This document shows positions 35,997-45,812 of a DNA stretch of 64,000 bases, in pieces. A program made the position numbers and the translations under genes. The notes under the pieces were generated by a model, which saw nothing but the letters and a program-made list of their open reading frames with translations, made no database searches and had not been told where the DNA came from. This stretch comes from Calothrix sp. MO_167.B12. GTDB taxonomy: Bacteria > Cyanobacteriota > Cyanobacteriia > Cyanobacteriales > Nostocaceae. The stretch spans positions 1 to 64,000 of the forward strand of contig JASJCJ010000004.1 of NCBI GenBank assembly GCA_030066045.1, given 5' to 3'. Numbering within the stretch: the stretch's first letter is position 1; each line of letters opens with the position of its first letter.

Positions 35997-37505
35997 TTAG
36001 ACTTGATATGGGTCATAAGCGATCGCCTGGGGTTGAGGAACCCAATAAGTTTGCATTAAAAACACTACAATGCCACCAATCACCACACTGGATTGAGCTA
36101 AAGCAGCGACATACACCCCAGCTGACCACTCAGTCTGAAAGGCATACGCCAAAAAGAGTACCGTAAACAGGGATTGGGTTGAAAGAATCGGTGCATTGAT
36201 GCTCCAACGGGTAATTTTTCCATAGGCAGTTCCTAAAACAATTGCTAATCCCGCACAACCAAGTAAACCAAAATTGGCATAACTTTCAGCTAATAATCCC
36301 CAACCAATAGTCGTAGTAAAAGTATCTTCACGTCTCTGCAATCCGTAGTGGACACTTAACATATACGTTCCTTCGTGACTACGAATTTTCTTGGGGTTTA
36401 ATATGCGGGGTACTAATAACTGTGGCAGAATCGCATATGTTTTCCCATATAGATAAGGAACTGATTCAGGACTTTTATCTTGAGTAAGAAGAAACAAGTG
36501 AATAACACTAGAACGTTCTAAAAAGGATTGTTTATTTGACGAAGGTGTAGATAAATCATCTTGTTTATTAAAGTAATCCCAGCTATGACCTGCCCATTTT
36601 GCAAACCAGGTAGGATATTGCCAAACTTGCACATAAGCAGGTTGGGCTCCAAACCAATACTTAGCTCGCATTTCTGCTTTACCAGAGTGCAAAAATGAAA
36701 AGCAAATTAGGGCAATCACAATTGGCAAAACAGGCATTTTTCGTCTGCCAATAATAAAAGCAACTGTAGAAACTAGAAAAGTTGAAGCTGCACCTACTAA
36801 AAGTAAACTGACTGCATCTGTCATCATGTAGGTAATCAGCAAAATTAAAAATAATCTAGACTTATTTTTTGATAATTCTTGAGTCCCTAATCTATATGCC
36901 AGTACAAAACTCGCTAAAACTGTCAGCCCTAAAATTGCAGCACGAACAGCAGTAAATATCTTTCCATACAAAAATAGAAACAGCCACCCTCCAGCATTTG
37001 CAACATTAAAGAAAATACTAATTCCTAAAACAAAGAGGAAAAATACATCGCCCTTTTGATTGCTTAAAGCACGATAGGATTTAGGTAAAGGTGGAGGATA
37101 TTTGACAAATCGAAACCAAATAACAGTTCCTAATACCAAAAATCCAGCAACAGTAAGGCTAGCAAATAAATGACTTGCAGGAGAATAGGTTATAACCTGG
37201 GGATGCTTAGTGACTAAAGGCAATGCATAAGTCCAAATATATGTCAATGCAAATAAAGGAAAAATTGGCATTCCCAATGCTTTACCAGAGCACCAAAGGT
37301 AACTTGGTAATAGTGCCGCAACTGTGATTACTATCGATCCCAAATTAGTGACTAGGGAACTTGTATCAGTCCAAAAGAGTTCATATATAAATAGTCCCAA
37401 AGCCAATAACCAAAATACTTTGAGTAATTGTCGTCGTTGCAAGTGGGCAAGATTTGGCAGGAAAGCAGGGTGATTTGGGGTTTGCAAGAACTGGTTCATA
37501 GTCAC
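35997..37505 (-). CDS. Wzy-like polysaccharide polymerase (multi-pass membrane protein)
   Basis: The 502-aa protein has around ten to twelve hydrophobic segments (for example VFWLLALGLFIYELFW and LFLFVLGISIFFNVANAGG) and a large polar loop around residues 285-380. The loop and the helix after it contain RSHEGTYMLSVHYG and GLLAESYANFGLLG, the latter typical of O-antigen polymerase/ligase families. The likely role is joining repeat units on the outer face of the plasma membrane. Overlap with the upstream glycosyltransferase by four bases ties it to the operon. Such proteins vary greatly, so the exact class is inferred. Confidence 0.75.
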   Translation of the reverse strand: MTMNQFLQTPNHPAFLPNLAHLQRRQLLKVFWLLALGLFIYELFWTDTSSLVTNLGSIVITVAALLPSYLWCSGKALGMPIFPLFALTYIWTYALPLVTKHPQVITYSPASHLFASLTVAGFLVLGTVIWFRFVKYPPPLPKSYRALSNQKGDVFFLFVLGISIFFNVANAGGWLFLFLYGKIFTAVRAAILGLTVLASFVLAYRLGTQELSKNKSRLFLILLITYMMTDAVSLLLVGAASTFLVSTVAFIIGRRKMPVLPIVIALICFSFLHSGKAEMRAKYWFGAQPAYVQVWQYPTWFAKWAGHSWDYFNKQDDLSTPSSNKQSFLERSSVIHLFLLTQDKSPESVPYLYGKTYAILPQLLVPRILNPKKIRSHEGTYMLSVHYGLQRREDTFTTTIGWGLLAESYANFGLLGCAGLAIVLGTAYGKITRWSINAPILSTQSLFTVLFLAYAFQTEWSAGVYVAALAQSSVVIGGIVVFLMQTYWVPQPQAIAYDPYQV

Positions 37506-38824
37506 TTACTTTCCTTTGTTCTGACAAGACAATTATCAAAAATATTACACTGCTGACGAGTCATTTCCCGTGCAGTATAGGGTTGAAAAGCTGACCAATT
37601 TGTTTCTGGTTGATATGCTTTTGGTATAGATAGCAACCAATTTAGCTGATCGTTTACTTGAGGTAGTAAATCTTTGGGTTGGGTGTTGGCAGTAAAAGTT
37701 ACAGCTCGACCAGCTTGGGAACTATTGAGGATATCAACTACAGAACTTTGAGCATGAAAAATTGCCAAGATAGGTTTACGGGCTAAAACGCAAGGATAGA
37801 GTTTGGAAGCAGTGTAGCCAGGGTCATTAGAACCAATTAGTAAAATTGCATTACTATCTGTAAGAACCTTTAGAGCTTCAAAGTAGGGAATGCGCTGGGT
37901 ATGCTCTGTAACTAAATCCCCAACCCCCAGTTCCTGGGCAATAGGTTCTATGGTTTTTACTGCTAAGTTTTCTGGAGCATAGCTAGTACCCACAAAGTGC
38001 AGTTGCACATTTTGCCACAATTGGGGATTTTGCTGGCGGTGAGACTTGATACCTAAAAATAATCCTCGCAACGCTAGTGCCATATCATCGCCCCCCCGAC
38101 CAACATATACCCAGTGACGCTTACCATCATTGGGATCGAATATTGATTGTTGAACCTGGAGGGAAGGAAGAATTTCAAAGTCTGCTGTTGAAGCACCAAA
38201 GGGCAAGACTGTAAACTGTTCTGCCTTGAGGTGAGGATATCGCTGTTGCAGGGTATTGGGATAGGCAGGTGAAACGCTAATCACATGACTGACTTTACTC
38301 AGTGCTTTGGGTTCTAGCAGTTTTGCTTGCAATTGAGAAAATCCATACTTGAAACTACCACCAGGAGGTTTACCTGCTCCGGGTTGTTTTTGATAATCAC
38401 TCAGCCAAGGATCTTGAAAGTCTAAGACATAGGGAACACCAAAATTGCGGTACCATCTGAGAGCAAGAGCCATTGATGTGAATACCGTGGTAGAAAAATA
38501 GACTAGATCAAATTTTCCCTCTTGCAATAAGCTTGTGCCTGCTCGCTGCAAATAAGGAAAACTTCTCAAACCCAGGCTACCTATGCCAATTTGCCGAGTC
38601 TGTTTGACTGGTAATGCTCTTGTATAAGTAACAGGAATGCGATCAGGAATTGTTTTTGCCAGTAGCAAATCTTGCACACCCTCAACATATTCTGGATTAA
38701 CAGTCAGAACATGAGGTTCCCAGCCAAATTCCTCAAAATAGGGCAAAGACATTCGTACCCTTTGATGATCCGCAGCATTAATTGGTGGGAAATGGGGGCT
38801 AATAATTAAAACTTTATGCTTCAA
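37502..38824 (-). CDS. Glycosyltransferase (GT4-like)
   Basis: The 440-aa protein starts MKHKVLIISPHFPPINAADH, a GT4-type N-terminus. RHWVYVGRGGDDMALALRG and FHAQSSVVDILNSSQAGRAV are in the nucleotide-binding half. A classic E-x7-E motif is not obvious, so the branch is divergent. It overlaps the polymerase gene by four bases. The donor sugar is unknown. Confidence 0.82.
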   Translation of the reverse strand: MKHKVLIISPHFPPINAADHQRVRMSLPYFEEFGWEPHVLTVNPEYVEGVQDLLLAKTIPDRIPVTYTRALPVKQTRQIGIGSLGLRSFPYLQRAGTSLLQEGKFDLVYFSTTVFTSMALALRWYRNFGVPYVLDFQDPWLSDYQKQPGAGKPPGGSFKYGFSQLQAKLLEPKALSKVSHVISVSPAYPNTLQQRYPHLKAEQFTVLPFGASTADFEILPSLQVQQSIFDPNDGKRHWVYVGRGGDDMALALRGLFLGIKSHRQQNPQLWQNVQLHFVGTSYAPENLAVKTIEPIAQELGVGDLVTEHTQRIPYFEALKVLTDSNAILLIGSNDPGYTASKLYPCVLARKPILAIFHAQSSVVDILNSSQAGRAVTFTANTQPKDLLPQVNDQLNWLLSIPKAYQPETNWSAFQPYTAREMTRQQCNIFDNCLVRTKESK

Positions 38825-38851
38825 AATAAGATACTTTGCTCCCCTAAAACC

Positions 38852-39658
38852 TTAATTGGGCAAGAATAGTCCGTTGGTGTGATGGGGTAAATCTTCAGGG
38901 ATATATAAGTTTCCTTTATTATCAAATAAATAGCACTCGTATCCAAAATTAGCGAAAAAATTGCGAATATCTTGACCATTTTCGGCAAAAAGTTCTGCAT
39001 AAATAGCTTTAATACGCTGCTGTTTAAGTAGAGACTCTGCTCCTTGCAAAGCAGGAATTTCATACCCCTCTACATCTAACTTCCATAAGTCTACATTTTC
39101 CAATGAACGGGCTGCTAATTCGTCAGCTAGACGGACAATTTGAATTACTTCACCTTCAGTTTCAGAAATTTGACTTTGAGCACCATGTCCAAAACCTGAG
39201 GAGACATGATTGAGGCGTAATTGGGCAGGAGAAGCACCCAGTCCAGCGCGAATAATTTCTACTGGCAAGGAAGAATTAATAGATAAACATTCTTCTATCC
39301 ATTTAGCTGCTTCTATTCCCGGTTCAAAAGCTAATATCTTGCCTTCTGGTATCCATCCTGCTAGATAGATCAACATTTGACCAATATTAGCTCCCGAATC
39401 AACCACAATGGCATTAGTTGGGAGAAATTCTTTCGCCCAGTTCAGAAATGCTGCACCTTCATATTTGCCATAAACAATCCAACGATGAGTCGGATTTCGT
39501 AAATCGAGTTTCCAAGGAATACCTGCTCCTGTGTCTACCCAACAAATGCCGTGATCGGCGATCGCTTTTCCAAACAATCGCTCGCAAATTCCCAATTTGT
39601 GCCCAAATTCTAGTGGTTGTATCCAAGTTAAAGGTGTTGGCAAGGAAATAGTTTTCAT
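38852..39658 (-). CDS. FkbM-type methyltransferase
   Basis: The 268-aa protein has the FkbM domain with VVDSGANIGQMLIYLAGW and the diagnostic LWKLDVEGYEIPALQGAESLL. FkbM enzymes O-methylate sugars and polyketides. It is the first of three FkbM paralogues in the locus, all clearly different in sequence, so they probably act on different positions. ATG 39658; no overlap with the neighbours. Confidence 0.9.
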   Translation of the reverse strand: MKTISLPTPLTWIQPLEFGHKLGICERLFGKAIADHGICWVDTGAGIPWKLDLRNPTHRWIVYGKYEGAAFLNWAKEFLPTNAIVVDSGANIGQMLIYLAGWIPEGKILAFEPGIEAAKWIEECLSINSSLPVEIIRAGLGASPAQLRLNHVSSGFGHGAQSQISETEGEVIQIVRLADELAARSLENVDLWKLDVEGYEIPALQGAESLLKQQRIKAIYAELFAENGQDIRNFFANFGYECYLFDNKGNLYIPEDLPHHTNGLFLPN

Positions 39659-39662
39659 ATAA

Positions 39663-40697
39663 TTAATTGTTTAATCGCAAAGTTTTGTATAAATTTTCGT
39701 ATTTATCTATAATCGCATCCGCAGAAAAATATTGTTCGGCACGTTGACGACATTTGTGGCGATCGATATTTGGCAAATTATGAACAGCAGAAATTGCTTC
39801 ATCAATACTATTAACTAAGTAACCATCAACTCCACCACGTACAATTTCTGGCAACGCACCTCTCGGACAAGAAATAACAGGAGTACCGCAAGCCAAAGCT
39901 TCTGCAAATACAATTCCAAAGGGTTCTTCCCACTCAATGGGAACAATCATCGCCGCAGCTTTCCCTAGTAACTCATTTTTCTGAGCATCATTAACGGTGC
40001 CCACATACTCAATACCATCCCGCCCCAAATGAGGAACAATTTCCTCCTGCCAATATCGTCCTGCTTCTCCAGAAGTGCTGTAATTGCCGGCGATTAGAAG
40101 ACGACGCTTGGTTTGGCGAGCTACTGCGATCGCTGTATGTGCCCCTTTAATTTGTTCAATCCGACTCAAGAAAACTAATGGGGCATCATTTGCTACAGTT
40201 GGCTGAAAAGTGTATTTTTCTATCTGCACACAATTATGAATGGGATGCCAAATTCCTCCAGCATTTCTACCGAGACGACAAATATAATCGCTACATCCTG
40301 TAAACGTCAGAGAATCTTTTGCTAGTTTTGTCCCCCAGCTAGTTGTACGGTGACTGGGGTTGCGTTGGTAAGACATGATCTTAGGTAGAGCAGACCCAAG
40401 TAACGGTAACAAATACAGAATACGAGAGAAACTGTGAACAACATCAGGTTGAAAACGTTGCACAGCAGACCATAATACTGTTGTATTTTTTACAGAATCT
40501 AACTTATGTTGCGATCGCACCCCTTGCCAAGGGAAAAACTCTGCTGCTGGAGAGGTGGAATTAGGATTAGCAACTAATCCGATTTGATGACCACGGGATT
40601 GCAGTCCAGTGACTAACAAATCAACAATGCGCTCGATACCTCCATAGAGTTTTGGTGGGACTGGTAGTTCGGGATCGGCAGTAATTAAGATACGCAT
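39663..40697 (-). CDS. Family 4 glycosyltransferase
   Basis: The 344-aa protein begins MRILITADPELPVPPKLYGG, with the GGIERIV loop usual in GT4. It has VFLSRIEQIKGAHTAI and the E-x7-E motif EPFGIVFAEALACGTPVI near the C-terminus. It is close to GT4 enzymes that act on phospho-linked intermediates. It is adjacent (4-base gap) to the FkbM gene downstream. Confidence 0.9.
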   Translation of the reverse strand: MRILITADPELPVPPKLYGGIERIVDLLVTGLQSRGHQIGLVANPNSTSPAAEFFPWQGVRSQHKLDSVKNTTVLWSAVQRFQPDVVHSFSRILYLLPLLGSALPKIMSYQRNPSHRTTSWGTKLAKDSLTFTGCSDYICRLGRNAGGIWHPIHNCVQIEKYTFQPTVANDAPLVFLSRIEQIKGAHTAIAVARQTKRRLLIAGNYSTSGEAGRYWQEEIVPHLGRDGIEYVGTVNDAQKNELLGKAAAMIVPIEWEEPFGIVFAEALACGTPVISCPRGALPEIVRGGVDGYLVNSIDEAISAVHNLPNIDRHKCRQRAEQYFSADAIIDKYENLYKTLRLNN

Positions 40698-40716
40698 AGT
40701 AAAGAAGTCACAACTA

Positions 40717-41517
40717 TTAACACTTTTCAGAAGTTGCCCACCAAAATCTCAAGTCTTGCTCTGAATCTAAAGATTTGAATCCATTTGGAGTTAAACCCAT
40801 AACTTGTAAGTTCATACTCTCTAAAATCAGTTTCAACTCTTTAACACTTCCTCCTAAGCGTTGAATCTCTTCTGGGTGAACTTCTAATAAAATGGATAAT
40901 GGAGCTTTTCTTTGAGTCAACACCCGTTTTCCTCCTTGTAGAGCTAACCATTCACCACCCTCAATATCCATCTTGATGAAACAAGCTTCTTCTAATGCAT
41001 CACCCAAAAAATCATCGAGACTAATGCATGGAATTTGAGTACCTGATTCTTGCTCTGAGGCAATGGAACCCACACCTTGATTCCGCTTTGAAGGAGAGAT
41101 AAAACTGATATATCCAGATTCTTTACTTACACATTTTTCATGGACATTTACATTACTAATATTATTCAATTTCAAGTTATTTTTGAGGCGTTCTATAACT
41201 TGCTTTTCCGGCTCAAATGCGTCTACACGCTTCACGTTATTTGCAAAGAAACAGGTATAAATACCAATATTGGAACCTATATCTAATACTCGACTATATT
41301 TGACAAGTTCGGTTGACAACAAATTAAATATATAATCGTCATACTCTCTTTCGTAATACAGATAAAATCCATGTAATTCGGATGGATCTACTAGAAGTTT
41401 ATTTCCAAAGTGATTAACCAAACGTTGACGATGAGGTAATCGTAATGCCACTCTTTTAAACTGATTTTGCAATTCAGGTGCAGAGCGCATTGATTGATAA
41501 ATAGTGTCAGTAATCAT
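40717..41517 (-). CDS. FkbM-type methyltransferase
   Basis: The 266-aa protein has SRVLDIGSNIGIYTCFFAN and FIKMDIEGGEWLALQGGKRV, the FkbM signature. The C-terminal PLSILLEVHPEEIQRLGG matches the family. It is the second FkbM paralogue in the locus. It lies directly downstream of a class I methyltransferase gene, so two methylations may be encoded side by side. The acceptor is unknown. Confidence 0.9.
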   Translation of the reverse strand: MITDTIYQSMRSAPELQNQFKRVALRLPHRQRLVNHFGNKLLVDPSELHGFYLYYEREYDDYIFNLLSTELVKYSRVLDIGSNIGIYTCFFANNVKRVDAFEPEKQVIERLKNNLKLNNISNVNVHEKCVSKESGYISFISPSKRNQGVGSIASEQESGTQIPCISLDDFLGDALEEACFIKMDIEGGEWLALQGGKRVLTQRKAPLSILLEVHPEEIQRLGGSVKELKLILESMNLQVMGLTPNGFKSLDSEQDLRFWWATSEKC

Positions 41518-41555
41518 GATAATTAATATTTAACTAAAGTTATAGAAGTATGCAA

Positions 41556-42278
41556 TCAAAAACTGGCTTCAAAATATAGTGAATAAGAGCGATGTTGCTC
41601 CCGATCAATAGGTGTTACGGGGAAATTACCATCTCGCCAACTACAACGATTTACTTTAGTAAAACCAGCTTGACGAAGGGTTAACTCTAGATGTTCAGCA
41701 TCATAACCGCCATAATGTTCCCATCCTTGAAGAAAGATGTGATTTAATGCTTCCATCTTGCAAGTGAATGTTTTTTCTGGATTTTCTCCACCACAACCAA
41801 TATGATTGAAAGTTTCCCACCCCGGTTCAAGGTAAGCTTTGATATATAGTTCTGCATCTGGAACAATGACTCTTAAAACACCCTCGGGTTGAAGACAGCG
41901 ACGGCATTCTTGCAAGAATTTTGGACATTCATCTACAGGATCTAGGTGCTCTAAAAAGTGTTCTACATGAATACCAACACAAGAGCCATCTGCTAAAGGC
42001 AGCGAACGTCGAGTATCAGCCACAAGAGCCACATTAGGATGAGGATATAGATCCAGATTTACCCAATCAGATACGCCAAAAGGTCCACAGCCAATATTAA
42101 CTAGAAGATTCCGCTGTTGACGTAATTGCTCAACTTTGGCTCTGGTTCCTGGATGTAATTGATGTAAGGTGCGGATTCTCCAAGCATTGAGTTCTAAGCG
42201 AACATGATTGAACACATGACGACTAATAGGTAGTTTCGGAATTACCCCAGCTCCTATTTTTTGTTTCAGAGTAGGCAT
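41556..42278 (-). CDS. SAM-dependent methyltransferase
   Basis: The 240-aa protein has motif I LVNIGCGPFGVSDWVNLDLY, close to the family seen at 28336, then VHVEHFLEHLDPVDE-like HVEHFLEHLDP and LQPEGVLRIVVPDAELYIKAY. The last third (GYDAEHLELTLRQAGF) is typical of these polysaccharide-locus methyltransferases. ATG 42278. Confidence 0.87.
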   Translation of the reverse strand: MPTLKQKIGAGVIPKLPISRHVFNHVRLELNAWRIRTLHQLHPGTRAKVEQLRQQRNLLVNIGCGPFGVSDWVNLDLYPHPNVALVADTRRSLPLADGSCVGIHVEHFLEHLDPVDECPKFLQECRRCLQPEGVLRVIVPDAELYIKAYLEPGWETFNHIGCGGENPEKTFTCKMEALNHIFLQGWEHYGGYDAEHLELTLRQAGFTKVNRCSWRDGNFPVTPIDREQHRSYSLYFEASF

Positions 42279-42328
42279 TGTAAGTATTCCTCAGAGCAAA
42301 AAACTTGTTCTTGAAAATTTTTGAGCAT

Positions 42329-43567
42329 TCATATCAAAACCCTCTCTACCATATGCAAAAATTTATGTTGTTCAATATCCCAGTTATAAATTTCCCGTCC
42401 TAATTTCCTGGCTGTAACACGAGCAAGCTCGAAATCCAGTGGATGAGAAAACCATTTATCCAAAGCCATTGCTATTGATTTTGGGTTGTGGATATCCACT
42501 ATTACAGCAGCATCTCCTAGTTTTAGAGCCAACTGTTTCTGTGCTGGAGTGTCACTCATCAATACGGGTAATCCTGCCAGCAGATAGGTAAAAATTTTAT
42601 TAGTTAGACAAATAGCTCGGTTAAAAGGTTTGTTTAATTCCAAAGATAATCCCACATCATATTCACAAGCCAATCTAGCCATTTCTGAAGGGGGTGCAGG
42701 AGGAAGTAGATGAATGCGATTGCTTACTCCCACTTCTGTGGCTAACTCCATCAATATTTGCTCATAACCAGTAGCAGGAGTTCCTCGTAAGTGCAGACTA
42801 ACTCGTGTTTGCATCTGCCCCATTGCCATGACAATCGCTTCTAATCCTCTACCCGATCCAATTGTTTGAGAAAACCAGTAAAGTGAGGGTTCATTCTCAA
42901 GGGGATATGTTGCTTGTATATTCTCTAATTGTGGTGCTTCTGATAAAGGAAAGACATTTAAAATTGTCTCCATTTTCACCCCGTATCTTTCCCCATAAGC
43001 TTGGGCAATCATAGGAGAAGCAGCAGTCAGATGGTGGCAGCGTGGTAATATGGTACGTTCAATGCGATCGCGTACTACAATTTCTGTTTGATTTTCTGGT
43101 GTGTCAGCTAGTTCTCCAATATGAAAATCTTCCGCATCAAATCCTAGTTTGGCGTTGTGTTTCTGTGCTGCCATGAAAGCAGCAGGAAGGGCAGCTAAAC
43201 AATGAGCTATATAAAGATCCGCAGGTTGTGCAGCAGCAGCTTTAGCCAATCGGTAACTCATTGGACTATGTGCCCAAATAGCGAGAGATAGGTGAGGAAT
43301 CCATCCACTACTTGCGACTGCCTGAGCTAACTTTTGACCAAGTCTACGTCCTAGGTAACTTGGCTTGATTCCTAAACCTACCTGCACCCATGACCAAGAA
43401 GCTTTAGATAAAATAGTTTTATCCAATGGACGAATAGTTGCCAGGTAATCCCCAGCTACTACCCTCACTTGAAACCCAGCATCATGTAAAGCATTCGCTT
43501 CTTTTACCAGTCGGGGATTGGAGGATATATGACCGGGACTAACTAAGCAGATGGATTTTTTTGTCAT
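42329..43567 (-). CDS. Glycosyltransferase (GT4-like)
   Basis: The 412-aa protein has the GT-B N-terminus ICLVSPGHISSNPRLVKEAN and the C-terminal stretch NRAICLTNKIFTYLLAGLPVL, in the place of the usual E-x7-E helix. The N-terminal SSNPRLVKEA pattern is shared by a GT4 branch that acts on cell-surface glycans. It overlaps the upstream glycosyltransferase by four bases (start ATG 43567). Confidence 0.86.
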   Translation of the reverse strand: MTKKSICLVSPGHISSNPRLVKEANALHDAGFQVRVVAGDYLATIRPLDKTILSKASWSWVQVGLGIKPSYLGRRLGQKLAQAVASSGWIPHLSLAIWAHSPMSYRLAKAAAAQPADLYIAHCLAALPAAFMAAQKHNAKLGFDAEDFHIGELADTPENQTEIVVRDRIERTILPRCHHLTAASPMIAQAYGERYGVKMETILNVFPLSEAPQLENIQATYPLENEPSLYWFSQTIGSGRGLEAIVMAMGQMQTRVSLHLRGTPATGYEQILMELATEVGVSNRIHLLPPAPPSEMARLACEYDVGLSLELNKPFNRAICLTNKIFTYLLAGLPVLMSDTPAQKQLALKLGDAAVIVDIHNPKSIAMALDKWFSHPLDFELARVTARKLGREIYNWDIEQHKFLHMVERVLI

Positions 43568-44829
43568 AGGGTATAACCTGCTGCTGTCAGTCCATCATGT
43601 AAATTTTCAATTAAAGAACGGCGATAATCAGACCATTGCCAATTGGCAGCAGTTTCTAGGGCTGCTTCACCCATAGCTTTCAACTCTGTGGAATTATGAA
43701 TGCACCATTCCAAAGTTTCCACCAGAGCCTCAACATCTCCAGCAGGAATTATGAATCCATTAACACCATGTTTTACTAAATCTGCTGCACCAGCCCGATT
43801 AGTAGTAATCACGGGCAATCCCTGAGCAAAAGCCTCTGTCACCACCATCCCAAAACCATCGCAAAGAGTAGGAAAAACGAGTACATCTGCTTGGCGATAG
43901 TGTTCGTATAATTCACAACGAGGAACAGTTCCAGAAATATGCATAGAGTCTGGTAAATTTTGCAGTAAAGTTCCAGGTAGCTCCATTGCTCCGAATATAT
44001 TTAACTGTACCTTAGATTGTGGCTGAAGTTGTTTCCAAGCTTGTAATAAATAATGAGCGCCCTTACGAATACTAAATGTACCAGCCCAGAGGAAATTTAC
44101 AGATTCTTGACTAGAGGTAGTATTTCTTGGCTCTGTACAAATTGGTGGTGCTCCTAGAGGTACAACTCGTACTTTTTTGACATCTAAACCAGCAGCAGCA
44201 TAGGAAGCTTTAGTAAATTCGGAATTGGCAATCACTACATCTGCCAATTCCCATTCTTTTCTTCGTCTTTCTGTACGCTTTTGCTGACGAGAGCTACAGT
44301 ATTTACGATAGGAATTATTAAGTTCAAAATATATTTTTATTTCATTTTGTAGAAGACTCTCTACAAAATCATGCTCTGGGGAAGGAACTTCATAAATACA
44401 AATTTTACCTTCTTTTTTCGCCGTTTCAAAGGTCTTTAAACAAGCATACTCATAACCATAGACTGCTTGAGAATTAGTAATCACTTGATTAGCAACCCAA
44501 TTATCAAATGCCGTATTACCCCAATGAAAGACTAAATCACCGATAATTTGATTTTTACCAACACGTCCAACTAGGATACGGATGATTTCATACCAAGGAT
44601 AATCATTGACAAGCGATAAAGGTAATTCTGTAACTGAACGACGTAAGAGTTCTTTTCGTATATCAAATTGAAATTCTTCAGCTATTTGACACAAGTAATT
44701 TAACCATACAGCTTCTGGTTTTGCTACAAATGTGGTTGCAAATTGTTTTAACATACCTGCTTCAAATAATGCTCTACCAACTTGTTGTACAAAGGGTGCT
44801 GGAGCAGGATGTGCTAAAGTAACTTGCAT
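43564..44829 (-). CDS. Family 4 glycosyltransferase
   Basis: The 421-aa protein contains the GT4 motifs FLWAGTFSIRKGAHYLLQAW and DGFGMVVTEAFAQGLPVITT, and begins MQVTLAHPAPAPFVQQVGRA. The region ADVVIANSEFTKASYAAAG binds the acceptor side in related enzymes. It overlaps the downstream glycosyltransferase by four bases. ATG 44829. Confidence 0.9.
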   Translation of the reverse strand: MQVTLAHPAPAPFVQQVGRALFEAGMLKQFATTFVAKPEAVWLNYLCQIAEEFQFDIRKELLRRSVTELPLSLVNDYPWYEIIRILVGRVGKNQIIGDLVFHWGNTAFDNWVANQVITNSQAVYGYEYACLKTFETAKKEGKICIYEVPSPEHDFVESLLQNEIKIYFELNNSYRKYCSSRQQKRTERRRKEWELADVVIANSEFTKASYAAAGLDVKKVRVVPLGAPPICTEPRNTTSSQESVNFLWAGTFSIRKGAHYLLQAWKQLQPQSKVQLNIFGAMELPGTLLQNLPDSMHISGTVPRCELYEHYRQADVLVFPTLCDGFGMVVTEAFAQGLPVITTNRAGAADLVKHGVNGFIIPAGDVEALVETLEWCIHNSTELKAMGEAALETAANWQWSDYRRSLIENLHDGLTAAGYTL

Positions 44830-44926
44830 ATTAATCTGATTTAATTAATGGTACTTATAAATTTGTGGTCTTAAATACAAACAGTAATCTGATAACATAA
44901 TAGTAGTAAATAGTCAATAAATTATA

Positions 44927-45757
44927 TCATTCCCTAATAGCACAAATTAAGATATGCCCAGATGTTAGCAAAGGATGAAACCAACTTTTTGATTTCATGG
45001 CATCTGTAGGAATTAATATTATTCGATCTGCCCACTCAGCAAGTAAATCATAGGAATCGAAGACGCTGTAAGAATATGCTAATCCATCACCCTCGGTAAT
45101 TGTGTAACCTTTACCTCGGGTTCTGAAAAAATCTGCCCATTTCCATAAACCTAACTTGTACAAAGCTAATTTCATCCATCTAGCTAGTAAAGACCCTTGT
45201 CCAAATCGATTACTATCTGACAAGAATATTGCTTTTCTAGCGACCCTCATCATTTCTTTGACAATCAAATTAGGATCGGGAACATGATGTAATATCGTTT
45301 CCGTTTGTATCGGAATTATTTAAATTTCCTGTATATTCTTCTTTCTCTGCCTTCTCTGGGCCTCTGTGTTTTTTTTATCATTCCGATATAACCGGATTTG
45401 ATATAACATAGCTAATTCAAAAACAGCATCAAAACTACTATCTAAAAAGGGAAGATTCTCTCCATTCCCTGTGCTAATCAAAGTATTAGGAATATTGTTT
45501 TTATGAATAGCTACTTCAACTAAAGCCTTTACTGGTTCAATTCCTTGAACACTTATATTTTGATGATTTTCCAAAAAATACTTCATTCCTCGGCCAGTAC
45601 CACACCCAACATCTAATATACTGGTGATATTCAAACCATGAATAAAATTAGATATATAAGATAACGCAATATCATGTTCAATATCGCTATGCATCTCATC
45701 ATAGAGGGTTGCAGTTTGAGTATAATAGTCGTTTTGAATCTTATATGTATCTTTCAT
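44927..45757 (-). pseudogene. Class I methyltransferase broken by a 111-bp MITE-like insertion
   Basis: The 5' part (MKDTYKIQNDYYTQTATLYD; ILDVGCGTGRGMKYFLENH) and the 3' part (VPDPNLIVKEMMRVARKAIF) are in the same frame. They are separated by the insertion at 45293-45403, which brings an in-frame TAA. Removing the element with one TTA copy restores FELAMLHHVPDPN, the normal sequence of this methyltransferase type. The original gene would have been about 238 codons. Apart from the insertion no other damage is visible, so the event looks recent. Confidence 0.87.
45293..45403. mobile_element. 111-bp MITE-like element in the methyltransferase gene
   Basis: The ends are TATCGTTTCCGTTTGTATCGGAAT (positions 45293-45316; 24 bases, listed here only as arm 1) and its imperfect inverted partner at 45380-45403; 19 of 24 positions agree, with the inner TATCGGAAT perfect. 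A TTA/TAA target duplication flanks the element. It has no coding capacity. The interior is related to the AACACAGAGGCNCAGAG-type sequence common in cyanobacteria. Confidence 0.78.
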
Positions 45758-45812
45758 AAGAGTAGGTATAAATTAATTTTTAATTAAGAGTAAAAATAAA
45801 ATAAATTAACCT

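Noticed and set aside
44927-45268. Separate short methyltransferase gene
   Set aside because: It is in the same frame as 45320-45757 and is the 3' part of one gene split by the MITE.
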